Source: DASWHK01 sp036398215 (lineage in GTDB: Bacteria; Acidobacteriota; UBA890). Taken from it: 33,499 nucleotides of DNA. Below are positions 22,568 to 29,991 of the stretch, one piece after another. The number at the start of each line of letters is the position of its first letter. The stretch's first letter is position 1. The stretch spans positions 1-33,499 of the forward strand of contig DASWHK010000128.1 of NCBI GenBank assembly GCA_036398215.1. The letters are read 5' to 3'. The notes below the pieces were generated by a model. The model was given only the letters and a program-made list of their open reading frames with translations. It had not been told where the DNA came from and made no database searches. The position numbers and the translations under genes are program-made.

Positions 22568-24319
22568 ATGCGCCGCTTCCGTGAACGCAAGATCCTGCTC
22601 CCCTGCCTGACGCTCGCCGTCGCCTCCGCCGCCTGGAGCTGCGCGCCGGCCGCCGGTCCCGGCGCCGGTGCCAGTGCCGACGTCGCCACGCTGCTGACCC
22701 CGGCGGAGCGCAGCGACTTCGCGGAGACGACCCGCTACGAGGACGTCGTCGAGCTGATGGAGGCCTTCGACGCCGCCTCCGACCGCCTCCACATGACCAC
22801 CTTCGGCTACACCTACGAGGGGCGACCGCTACCCATGATGATCGTCGGCGACGTCGGCAGCGCCGCCCCCGACGCGGTGCGGGCGAGCGGCAAGACCCGC
22901 GTCTGGATCCAGGGCGGCATCCACTCCGGCGAGGCCTGCGGCAAGGAGGCGATGCTGATGATGCTGCGCGACCTCGCCGCCGGCGGGCACGCCGCCTGGG
23001 ACGACTCGCTGGTGCTGCTGATCGCGCCGCTGTACAACGCCGACGGCAACGAGCTGGTCAAGGTCGACAACCGCGGCCGCCAGAACGGCCCGGTCGCCGG
23101 CATGGGGCAGCGGCCCAACGTCCAGGGCTACGACCTGAATCGCGACCACATGAAGCTCGACGCCCCCGAGGCGCGCTCGCTGGTGCAGATGATGAACGAC
23201 TACGACCCGCACCTGGCCGTCGACCTGCACACCACCAACGGCACCCAGCACGCCTACTACCTGACCTACTCGCCGCCTCTGCACCCCAATACACCGACAC
23301 AGATCGACGAGGTGCTGCGCGGCGACTTCCTGCCGGCAGTCACCCGAGCCATCAAGGACAAGCACGGCTGGGACTACTACTACTACGGCAACGTCAGCGG
23401 CGGCGGCGGTCGCGGGGGTCGGGGTGGGCGTGGCGGTCGCGGCGGTGAGGTCGGCGGCAGCCGTGGCGGCAATGTCGGCGGCGGTCGTGGCGGCGAGGCC
23501 GGCGCCGCCCGCGGCGGCCCGCAGGGGCCCCCTCCCGCCCAGGTCTGGCGGACGTTCGACCACCGTCCCCGCTTCAACAACAACTACGTCGGGCTGCGCA
23601 ACCGCTTCGCCATCCTCAGCGAGGCCTACTCCTATGCGACCTTCGAGGACCGCGTGATGGGCAGCCTCTGGTTCGTCGAGGAGATCCTCGAGTACGCCGC
23701 CGCCAACGCCGAGACGCTCCGCGACGTGGCCGCCGCCGCCGACGTCGCTTCCATCGTCGGCCAGCAGCTCGCCGTCCGCGCAGCCTTCAAGCGTTCCGAG
23801 GAGCAGGTGGAGATCCTGATGGGCGAGACCGAGCAGGTGCTCAACCCCTACAGCGGCGAGATGATGCTCAACCGCCTCGACGTCTCCCGCCCCGTCATGA
23901 TGTACGAGGAAGGGACCTTCGAGGCGACCGCCACCGAGGTCGCGCCCGCCGTCTACCTGATCCCCGCCGGCGAGCAGGAGGCGCTCAACAAGCTGCGGAT
24001 CCACGGCGTCCAGATGAACACGCTCGGCGAGGAGATGACGCTGCCGGTCCAGCGCTTCGTGATCAGTACCTCGACCGCCTCGGCCCAGCCCTTCCAGGGC
24101 CACAACGAGCGCACCCTCGAAGGCGCCTGGGAGGCGGCGCAAGCGACGTTGCCCGCCGACACCGTCGTCGTGCGCGTCGACCAGCCGCTCGGGCGCCTGG
24201 CGTTCACGCTGCTGGAGCCACGCTCCGACGACGGCTTCACCAACTGGAACGTCTTCGACGACGCGCTCGAGGGCGCCAGCGTCTACCCGGTCCTGCGGAC
24301 GATGGAGCCGCTGCGCTGA
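22568..24319 (+). CDS. M14-family zinc carboxypeptidase-like lipoprotein
   Basis: A 583-aa exported metallopeptidase. The ATG at 22568 precedes a signal ending in AAWSC, probably a lipoprotein site. The catalytic part shows the M14 ligands HSGE in WIQGGIHSGEACGKEA (His and Glu) and the later His in AVDLHTTNG, with the substrate-binding YDLNRDH. About 50 residues of RGG/GGR low-complexity sequence (about 277-325) interrupt the domain after YYYYGNVSG. The C-terminal 200 residues form a beta-rich accessory domain. Substrate unknown. An upstream in-frame start at 22436 was rejected because it gives a non-protein-like Arg-rich leader. Confidence 0.92.
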   Translation: MRRFRERKILLPCLTLAVASAAWSCAPAAGPGAGASADVATLLTPAERSDFAETTRYEDVVELMEAFDAASDRLHMTTFGYTYEGRPLPMMIVGDVGSAAPDAVRASGKTRVWIQGGIHSGEACGKEAMLMMLRDLAAGGHAAWDDSLVLLIAPLYNADGNELVKVDNRGRQNGPVAGMGQRPNVQGYDLNRDHMKLDAPEARSLVQMMNDYDPHLAVDLHTTNGTQHAYYLTYSPPLHPNTPTQIDEVLRGDFLPAVTRAIKDKHGWDYYYYGNVSGGGGRGGRGGRGGRGGEVGGSRGGNVGGGRGGEAGAARGGPQGPPPAQVWRTFDHRPRFNNNYVGLRNRFAILSEAYSYATFEDRVMGSLWFVEEILEYAAANAETLRDVAAAADVASIVGQQLAVRAAFKRSEEQVEILMGETEQVLNPYSGEMMLNRLDVSRPVMMYEEGTFEATATEVAPAVYLIPAGEQEALNKLRIHGVQMNTLGEEMTLPVQRFVISTSTASAQPFQGHNERTLEGAWEAAQATLPADTVVVRVDQPLGRLAFTLLEPRSDDGFTNWNVFDDALEGASVYPVLRTMEPLR

Positions 24320-24330
24320 TCGCAGCAGAC

Positions 24331-24354
24331 GCCACGGCGCAGATTGCGGGCTAG
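24331..24354 (+). repeat. Left copy of a 24-base direct repeat bounding the accessory block
   Basis: Begins GCCACGGCGCAG and ends GCGGGCTAG. It matches 32079-32102 at 22 of 24 positions in the same orientation. It starts 12 bases after the M14 stop codon and overlaps the GCGGGC/GCCCGC hairpin at 24346. Confidence 0.75.
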
Positions 24355-24361
24355 CGCCCGC
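24346..24361 (+). terminator. Hairpin after the M14 peptidase gene
   Basis: GCGGGC-TAGC-GCCCGC forms a perfect 6-bp stem with a 4-base loop, 27 bases after the stop, followed by ATTCCTAAT. Candidate terminator. Confidence 0.4.
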
Positions 24362-24381
24362 ATTCCTAATCGTCCCGGGAC

Positions 24382-24409
24382 CGGCCCGCGCCCCTGGCTT
24401 GGCGGGCCG
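24382..24409 (+). terminator. Second strong hairpin in the M14-dioxygenase gap
   Basis: CGGCCCGC pairs perfectly with GCGGGCCG around a 12-base loop. It is followed by TAATCTATGAAGG, which is AT-rich. It could terminate the M14 transcript, or be part of the structured leader or repeat element that fills this gap. Confidence 0.4.
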
Positions 24410-24434
24410 CTAATCTATGAAGGCGTTGGACGAC

Positions 24435-24468
24435 ATCGTTTCCATTTAAACGATACGGAAACAGCGAT
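24435..24468 (+). other. Two mutually exclusive hairpins in the dioxygenase leader
   Basis: In an AT-rich island, ATCGTTT (24435-24441) can pair with AAACGAT (24448-24454). Alternatively GTTTCC (24438-24443) can pair with GGAAAC (24457-24462), extendable by ATC/GAT with a bulge. The two structures share bases and cannot form together. It lies 53-87 bases before the start of the dioxygenase. Confidence 0.5.
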
Positions 24469-24521
24469 ATGCGAGATGAGCGACTGGTCGACTGGGAGTT
24501 CTTCCGCTTGGCCGACGCCGC

Positions 24522-25348
24522 ATGAACGGGCCGGCGCGGGCGCTCGGACACACGGGGCTCGAGGAAGACCAGGCTCTCCGCTTCGGGCGCGAAGGGGTCC
24601 TGCGCATCGAGGCTCTCTTCACGGCCGCTGAGGTCGCGGTGCTCGAGCGCGTGTTGCCGGAGATTGCCGCTCCCGGGCGTGCCGAGGTAGTCCTCGATGA
24701 GGGCGGCATGGTGCGCATGTCGCACGGCGCCCACCTGTACAACGAGACCTTCTCCAGGCTGTCCCGCCATCCCCGCCTGGTGGAACCGGCGCGCGCCCTG
24801 CTCGCCGGAGAGGTCTACGTCTACCAGACGCGGCTCAACGTCAAGCCGCCCCTCGACGAACGGGCCGCCCGCGGCTACCCCTGGCACCAAGACTTCTCCA
24901 CCTGGCACTTCCGCGACGGCCTTCCCGAGCGCGCATCCTCACGAGCTTCGTCCTCCTCGACGAGATCACCGCCTGCAACGCACCGCTGATCACCATCCCG
25001 GGATCGCACCGGCGAGGCGTGATCCGCGACGGTGGCGGACGCATCGAGGACGGCCGCTACGAGCAGGCGCGGATCTCGCCGCGAACCTTGCTCGCAATGG
25101 CCGAGACCGGCGTCACGGCGCAGACGGGCCCGGCCGGAACCGTCGTGTTCATGCACGGCTGCATCGCCCACGCCTTGAGCGCCAACGTCTCGCCCCTGCG
25201 GCGCGCCATGTTCTCGATCGTCTACTGCGCCGTCGGCAACGAGCCCAGGAAGGAGACGACCCCGGAGCGCTACGTGGCTCGCTCCTTCGAGGCGGTCAGG
25301 ACGCTGCCCGACGATTGTCTCGCCCGACCAAGCCGGCCTTCTCGATAG
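24522..25348 (+). pseudogene. Phytanoyl-CoA/ectoine-hydroxylase-like dioxygenase broken by a frameshift
   Basis: A non-haem Fe(II)/2-oxoglutarate dioxygenase of the PhyH/EctD type, split over two frames. The first part (24522 on) reads through YPWHQDFSTWHFRDGLPE, with the iron ligands of the HxD motif. Near 24926-24935 the frame breaks, and out-of-frame Ser/Arg-rich sequence runs to a stop at 24989. In the +2 frame the protein resumes as RILTSFVLLDEITACNAPL, ITIPGSHRRG and the distal His region MHGCIAHALSANVSPLRR. One missing base (a C in GAGCGCGC) would restore 275 aa, the normal length. It is either a true pseudogene or a sequencing error. The substrate of the intact form is unknown. Confidence 0.88.
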
Positions 25349-25491
25349 TTGCCCGTCGGCCGCACCCGACCCCGGAGCCCCACCCTACCCCCATGCCGGG
25401 CGGGCGTGTCGAGATGCTCCCAGGCCCGTCGGGTCGGTTGGGCGGGGAGGCGATACACGATCGTCAGCCACCAGCTCTCTTCTTGTGGTGA

Positions 25492-25514
25492 CCGCCGTCT
25501 TCGAAAGAGGGCGG
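25492..25514. terminator. Hairpin between convergent dioxygenase and beta-propeller genes
   Basis: CCGCC-G-TCTT pairs with AAGA-G-GGCGG around a CGA triloop, with one G-G mismatch. The location between two convergent stop codons suggests a bidirectional terminator. A second, weaker inverted repeat (GTCA-CCAC against GTGG-TGAC) precedes it at about 25463-25491. Confidence 0.5.
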
Positions 25515-25534
25515 GCGCGGCTTGTCGCGGACGA

Positions 25535-26596
25535 TCAGTCGCCCCGGGCCAACTCGAGCCGCAGGACGACCGCGACTTTCTCGTCGGTTTCCGCGTCGCG
25601 ATAATGGGCCACGATGGTACCGTCGTGCGCGAGGTCGTGGACGTAGTAGGCGCGGTCGACGACGGTGCGGGCGAGGCGGTTGCCCTCGGGGTCATAGAGG
25701 TCCCACACCGAATCACCCTGGTAGTGCCTCGTGACGACATTCAACAAGCTGCTGTCGTCGAGGACGAGGATGCCGGACGAGCGGTCGAACCACCATTGGA
25801 AGGCGCGGGAGCCGGGGCGCGAGCCGGGACGAACCAGCTCGTCGTCGGTGGGCTCGGGACGGAGTTCGAGATCCTCGGTCACGATCTCACCCTCTTGCAG
25901 GCCGGCGCCCGCCGGGAAGCGAATGACCCGCAGCGGCGCGCCGAACGAGAAAAGGAAGCCGCCGTTGGCCAGGAGTCGAAGCGCCCCGCCGGCGGCCTGA
26001 ATTTGGGCCGTTTTTTCCGTCAGAGTGGCGGGCGGCTCGCCCCACGCCTCGACACGCTCGCCGTCGCTCGTGTAGCGGTGCAGGTGGCGCGGGTCCGAAA
26101 GCCGTCCACCGGCCAGGACGAAGGAGCCGTCCGGCAGCACCATGAGGTCCTTGGTGTTCGATATCAGGCCGATGCCGAGCACGCTGCGCACGTGCTGCAG
26201 ATCCGGGCCGTACAGCAGGATGCCGCTATGCCCGATGTCGTAGAGCGCGAACCCGCCGCCGGGACGGCGGGCGAGCTGCATCGGCGTCTCGACCTCGCCG
26301 GGGCCCGGTCCGCGCCGTGCCAGGCGCCTGACGCGCCCCGATTCGACGGTCCAGGCATGCACGCAGTGCAGCACATCGTCGGCCACCGCGATGACGCCGG
26401 GCTGCACCTCGAGCATGTCGTTGATGGTGCCGAACGGGGCGGAGGGATCCCCTTCAGTTGAAGCGAGCTCGCTCACTCGAAGGGTGATGAGACGCGAGTC
26501 GGACGCTTCCGTGGCGATCTCTCCTGCGGAACCACAGGCAGTGAGACCGACAATCGCGGCAACGCATGAAACCCTCGGAAAGTCTCTCATAGACAT
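25535..26596 (-). CDS. Six-bladed beta-propeller lipoprotein
   Basis: A 353-aa exported protein. The signal MRDFPRVSCVAAIVGLTAC ends in a lipobox (LTAC). The body has blade-like repeats with conserved phrases such as GVIAVADDVLHCVHAWTVES, RLARRGPGPGEVETP and MVLPDGSFVLAGG, as in NHL/6-bladed propellers that are common in Acidobacteriota and Bacteroidota. The ATG at 26596 is nine bases after the ADOP stop, with a second ATG two codons on. Co-transcription with padR and the permease suggests it is the periplasmic partner or sensor of that system. No enzyme residues are apparent, and the ligand is unknown. Confidence 0.87.
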   Translation of the reverse strand: MSMRDFPRVSCVAAIVGLTACGSAGEIATEASDSRLITLRVSELASTEGDPSAPFGTINDMLEVQPGVIAVADDVLHCVHAWTVESGRVRRLARRGPGPGEVETPMQLARRPGGGFALYDIGHSGILLYGPDLQHVRSVLGIGLISNTKDLMVLPDGSFVLAGGRLSDPRHLHRYTSDGERVEAWGEPPATLTEKTAQIQAAGGALRLLANGGFLFSFGAPLRVIRFPAGAGLQEGEIVTEDLELRPEPTDDELVRPGSRPGSRAFQWWFDRSSGILVLDDSSLLNVVTRHYQGDSVWDLYDPEGNRLARTVVDRAYYVHDLAHDGTIVAHYRDAETDEKVAVVLRLELARGD

Positions 26597-26604
26597 CCGG
26601 GCAC

Positions 26605-29337
26605 CTATGGGAAGCGCAGCGTCACGACCGGATCGACGCGCGTTGCCCTTCGCGCCGGGAGGAATGCAGCAACGAGTGAAACAGCCACCATCGCCGCCGC
26701 TGCCATCATCCAAGCGCCGACGTCGAACGGCTCGACGCCATACAGGCGGCTCTCGAGCACACGCACCAGCGCGACGGCTCCCGCGAGGCCGAGCAGGAGG
26801 CCTGCGGTGGTAGTAACCGTGACACCGCGGAGCACGAGCCGGAATACGCAACGTGTCGAGGCCCCGAGCGCGACGCGGATGCCGATCTCGCGGGTGCGGG
26901 CGCGCACCATGAAGGCAACGACGCCGTGCAGGCCGACGGCCGCGAGGACCGCGGCGAAGATGGCGAGCAGCGTCATGAGCTTGGTCAGCAAGGCCCACTG
27001 AGAGCGCGCGTCGGCGAGCGCGTCGTCCATCGCTCGCACCTCCCCGACCGGCAATGTGTCGTCGAGATCGGCGCCGATGTTGCGCGCGATATCGGCTACC
27101 TGTACCGGCGCCGTCACACGAACGGCGATGGACGCTCGATAGCCGATGAAGCTCCCGCTGCCGGCCGGCTCGTAGAGCAACGGCTGCGGCGGCGTGCTGA
27201 TGCTCCCGTGGTGCACGTCGCCGGCAACGCCGATGACCTCGTAACGCTTTCCCTTGCGGTCGCCGAAGGTGAAGGCAACGGCGCGGCCGACAACGTCGAT
27301 GCTGTCAAACAGTTGTTGGGCAAGCATCTCGCTCAGGATCACGACGGGCGGGGGATCTTGCCCGGGAGGCGTGATCTCGTTGCGCGTGAACGTGCGGCCG
27401 CGCACCAGGGGGATGCGGAAGAGCTCGAAGTATTGCGGTGACCACAGCAGGTTCGATCTCGCCGTGACCACGGATTCCTCCGGCTCCTCGTCCGCCGGAT
27501 AGAGACGCGTCAACATGACGACCCGCTCGAGAGGAGCGGTGGTGGAGACCGCGACTTCCTCGATCTCCGGCCGGAGGCGCAGGCGGCGCCCGAACTCCTT
27601 GAAGTACTCGAAAGTCTCCGGCTGCGAATAGGACATCTCGTACGTGCTGCCCGAGAACGTGTAGATGTCTTCGGGGTCGAACCCGAGATCGACGGCGGCC
27701 AGGTTGCCGAGCGTGCGCATCAGCAACAGGGCAGCGACGAACAAGGTCAAGGAAGCGGCAAGTTGTACGACGGTCAGCGTGCTACGTGCCCACAGCCTGC
27801 GACTGCCGGCGGTCGCGATGCCGCCCCGCAGCGAGCTTGCCGCCGCGACACGCCGGGCGGCGAGCGCCGGGAAAAGGGCGAACGACAACCCGACGACCAG
27901 GGACGTGGCCACGGCAAACATCAGGACACGAGCGTCCAGCGGCACTTCGGCCAGCTCTGTGTAACCGACATCGGCGCCTTGAAACAACGAAACGAGCAGG
28001 CGCGCGACGCCGAGGCCGACAAGCCCGCCGATCAGCCAGATCACGATCCCTTCGGTCAGATGCTGGCGCATGAGTCGTACCCGGCCGCATCCCAGCGCCC
28101 GACGCAAGGCGATCTCGGATTGCCTGCCAAGCCCCCGCATGAGAAGCAGATTGGCGACATTGGCGGAAGCGATCAGCAGCACCAGAACGCTGCCGGCCAG
28201 CAGCAGCGTGAGCATCTCGAGCTTGACGTCGTCACCGAATGGCGGCACGCCGAACGTGCCGAACACGTGGAAGCCGTTCTCCGCGAACTGCTCGTTGGTC
28301 TCCGGGAACTGTTCCAGCAGCCACGCTTCCATCGAATCGAATTCGGCGGACACCTGGCTCCAGGTGATACCGGGTGTGCGGCGCGCCAGCAACATGTAGA
28401 AGAAGCCCGCGTTTCGGTTCGCGTACCGCTCCGGATCGCCAGATCGGTTGATGAGCGAGTATGTCGAGCCCGGCACCCAAAGGTCCAACCCCTCGAAGAG
28501 CTCGCTTCCCTCGAACCCCTCGGGGGCCACGCCGATGACCGCGAACGAGATCCCATTGACGCGGAAGGTCGTGCCCAGAACGCCCGGGTCCCGGTCGTAA
28601 CGGGACGTCCACAAGCCATGCCCGATAATGACCACTGAGGCGTTGGCACCCGGAGCCGCCTCCGCCGCGGTGAAGTTGCGGCCGATCGCCGGCTGCAAGC
28701 CGAGGATGTCGAAATACGCCGGCGACACCACGCCTGCCAGCATGCTCTCGGCGCCGTCGGAGCCAAACGCGACGCTCACCGGAGTGTGCTGGTAGTAGGC
28801 GAGCTGCTCGGTGGTTGTCATGCGCGCGGCCACGTCGTTGAAGTTCGGAATCGAAATGAATGCGACGCGAAACCCGCCCTCCGGCATCATGTTGCCGACA
28901 TAGACGTGGGAGAGATCTTCGGGCGCATCGACGCCCGGGATCGGACGCAGCAGCACCCAGTTGGCCAGGCTGTACATCGCGGTCGTCGCGCCGAGCCCGA
29001 TCGCGAGCGTGATCACGGCAGCGGCGCACAGGCCCGGCTGCCGGGCAAAGCCACGGAGCGTGTACCGCACGTCCCGATACAGCGTGTCGAAGAAGACCGC
29101 TAGATCGCGCCAGCGGCGACGGCCCGCCTGGGAGTCGCGCGGCGCCGTACGCTCGTACAGCGAAGCGCGGGCGATGCGTCGGTAGTCACCGAAGGCCCGC
29201 TCCGCCTCGCGACGCGCGTCTTCCGGGTCCATCCCGGAACGCTCGTTGTCCTCCGCCCGCATGCGGATGTGCAGGCGCAGCTCCTCGTCGACCTCGCGGG
29301 CCACGTCGTCGCGGCGGCTATCGCGGTCCCCGCTCAT
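26605..29337 (-). CDS. ADOP permease with N-terminal permease prefix domain
   Basis: A 910-aa inner-membrane protein. Residues 1-70 form the prefix domain (EELRLHIRMRAEDNERSGMD and EDARREAERAFGDY). Then comes the first transmembrane helix with AAAVITLAIGLGATTAMYSL, a MacB periplasmic core (MAGVVSPAYF-type region, ILGLQPAIGRNFTAAEA), the FtsX block with VLLIASANVANLLLMRGLGR, and a second core/FtsX block ending in FLPARRATRVDPVVTLRFP. It is a typical acidobacterial duplicated orphan permease without its own ATPase. The ATG overlaps the PadR stop as ATGA, and the propeller lipoprotein follows. ADOPs are linked with PadR regulators; the substrate is unknown. Confidence 0.92.
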   Translation of the reverse strand: MSGDRDSRRDDVAREVDEELRLHIRMRAEDNERSGMDPEDARREAERAFGDYRRIARASLYERTAPRDSQAGRRRWRDLAVFFDTLYRDVRYTLRGFARQPGLCAAAVITLAIGLGATTAMYSLANWVLLRPIPGVDAPEDLSHVYVGNMMPEGGFRVAFISIPNFNDVAARMTTTEQLAYYQHTPVSVAFGSDGAESMLAGVVSPAYFDILGLQPAIGRNFTAAEAAPGANASVVIIGHGLWTSRYDRDPGVLGTTFRVNGISFAVIGVAPEGFEGSELFEGLDLWVPGSTYSLINRSGDPERYANRNAGFFYMLLARRTPGITWSQVSAEFDSMEAWLLEQFPETNEQFAENGFHVFGTFGVPPFGDDVKLEMLTLLLAGSVLVLLIASANVANLLLMRGLGRQSEIALRRALGCGRVRLMRQHLTEGIVIWLIGGLVGLGVARLLVSLFQGADVGYTELAEVPLDARVLMFAVATSLVVGLSFALFPALAARRVAAASSLRGGIATAGSRRLWARSTLTVVQLAASLTLFVAALLLMRTLGNLAAVDLGFDPEDIYTFSGSTYEMSYSQPETFEYFKEFGRRLRLRPEIEEVAVSTTAPLERVVMLTRLYPADEEPEESVVTARSNLLWSPQYFELFRIPLVRGRTFTRNEITPPGQDPPPVVILSEMLAQQLFDSIDVVGRAVAFTFGDRKGKRYEVIGVAGDVHHGSISTPPQPLLYEPAGSGSFIGYRASIAVRVTAPVQVADIARNIGADLDDTLPVGEVRAMDDALADARSQWALLTKLMTLLAIFAAVLAAVGLHGVVAFMVRARTREIGIRVALGASTRCVFRLVLRGVTVTTTAGLLLGLAGAVALVRVLESRLYGVEPFDVGAWMMAAAAMVAVSLVAAFLPARRATRVDPVVTLRFP

Positions 29338-29675
29338 GACGCCGGCTCGATGATCTTCTCGACGGCGCCGGAGAACTGCCGCCAGCGCTGGAGCTCGGCC
29401 TCGAGCTGCTCGCGGCCGGCATCGGTCAGCTGGTAGAAACGAGCACGCCGATTCGTATCGGTCTTGCCCCACTCGGCTTCGATCCAGCCACGCCGCTCCA
29501 TGCGGTGCAGCGCCGGGTACAACGACCCCTCCTCCACCTGCAGCGCCTTATCGGTCTCGCGCTGGATCGCCGCGGCGATCGCGTAGCCGTGCTGTGTGCC
29601 GCCGGCAAGGGTCTGCAGGATCAGTAGGTCGAGCGTGCCGCGTAGAAGTTCCAGCCGCCGTCGGGATCGCGCCAT
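29334..29675 (-). CDS. PadR-family transcriptional regulator
   Basis: A 113-aa winged-helix repressor. The ATG at 29675 has GGAGGA seven bases upstream, better than a TTG at 29690. The family core is clear: LELLRGTLDLLILQTLAGG, HGYAIAAAIQRET, EGSLYPALHRMERRGWIEAE and a C-terminal dimerisation helix. It is short, like the subfamily-2 PadR proteins paired with ADOPs. Its stop overlaps the permease start, so it regulates its own operon. A palindromic candidate operator lies just upstream. The inducing ligand is not known. Confidence 0.94.
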   Translation of the reverse strand: MARSRRRLELLRGTLDLLILQTLAGGTQHGYAIAAAIQRETDKALQVEEGSLYPALHRMERRGWIEAEWGKTDTNRRARFYQLTDAGREQLEAELQRWRQFSGAVEKIIEPAS

Positions 29676-29691
29676 GGTCGATTCCTCCAAT

Positions 29692-29740
29692 CATAGATTG
29701 CACAGGCATAGACTTTCTATGGATGAAGTTTCTTTGTCAA
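29692..29740 (-). promoter_or_regulatory. padR operon promoter with palindromic operator
   Basis: On the minus strand a TTGACA -35 (29740-29735) is followed by the perfect inverted repeat CATAGA-N3-TCTATG (29707-29721), which occupies the place where the -10 would lie. A third CATAGA half-site is at 29692-29697, exactly 15 bases from the first half of the palindrome. The -10 itself is poor (TAGAAA with a 15-base spacer). PadR self-repression is the likely use of these sites. Confidence 0.6.
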
Positions 29741-29860
29741 GTTCTCGACCGGTGCCCTGTCCCGCGGGCTTGCACCTAGCGCCATCCGTATCCGGACGTG
29801 AGTCATAGTTGCTCCGCGCTCATCGGACATGAAGGTCTCGCGCGTTGAGGTCGGGATGTG

Positions 29861-29869
29861 TGCTATATT
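29861..29869 (+). promoter_or_regulatory. Extended -10 of the abiE operon
   Basis: TGCTATATT matches the extended -10 TGnTATAAT in five of six hexamer positions. No good -35 is present, as expected for such promoters. It lies 53 bases before the abiEi start in one of the most AT-rich stretches of the window. Confidence 0.5.
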
Positions 29870-29892
29870 TTCATTGTAGAACACAAGGATTT

Positions 29893-29991
29893 ATGCAGAT
29901 TATTACAAGCAAACTATCCCGATGCGTGCAAAAATCAGCAACAAGGCAATTGTGGCCAAACTCGCTAGAGCCAGCAAAGCCGGGGCAATAA
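29893..29991 (+). CDS. Possible 32-codon leader ORF overlapping the abiEi start
   Basis: ATG at 29893 follows an AAGG ribosome-like site five bases away and reads 32 codons (MQIITSKLSR...) to a TAA inside abiEi, in another frame. The abiEi ATG at 29922 has no ribosome site, so coupling through this leader is possible. Peptide resemblance to anything known is absent. It may be chance. Confidence 0.25.
   Translation: MQIITSKLSRCVQKSATRQLWPNSLEPAKPGQ

Noticed and set aside
23395..23545. Repetitive DNA that could look like a CRISPR or microsatellite
   Set aside because: It is codon-level repetition encoding an RGG run inside an intact reading frame; there are no spacers of constant length.
24425..24431. 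GTTGGAC matching the R' core of integron attC sites
   Set aside because: No complementary RYYYAAC core was found upstream at the right distance and no integrase is present; the hairpins around it do not have attC layout.
25349..25534. Minus-strand peptide-like stretch (WWLTIVYRLPAQP and following) after the propeller gene
   Set aside because: It has no start or ribosome site of its own and is broken by the hairpin; it could be a remnant, but nothing supports a gene.
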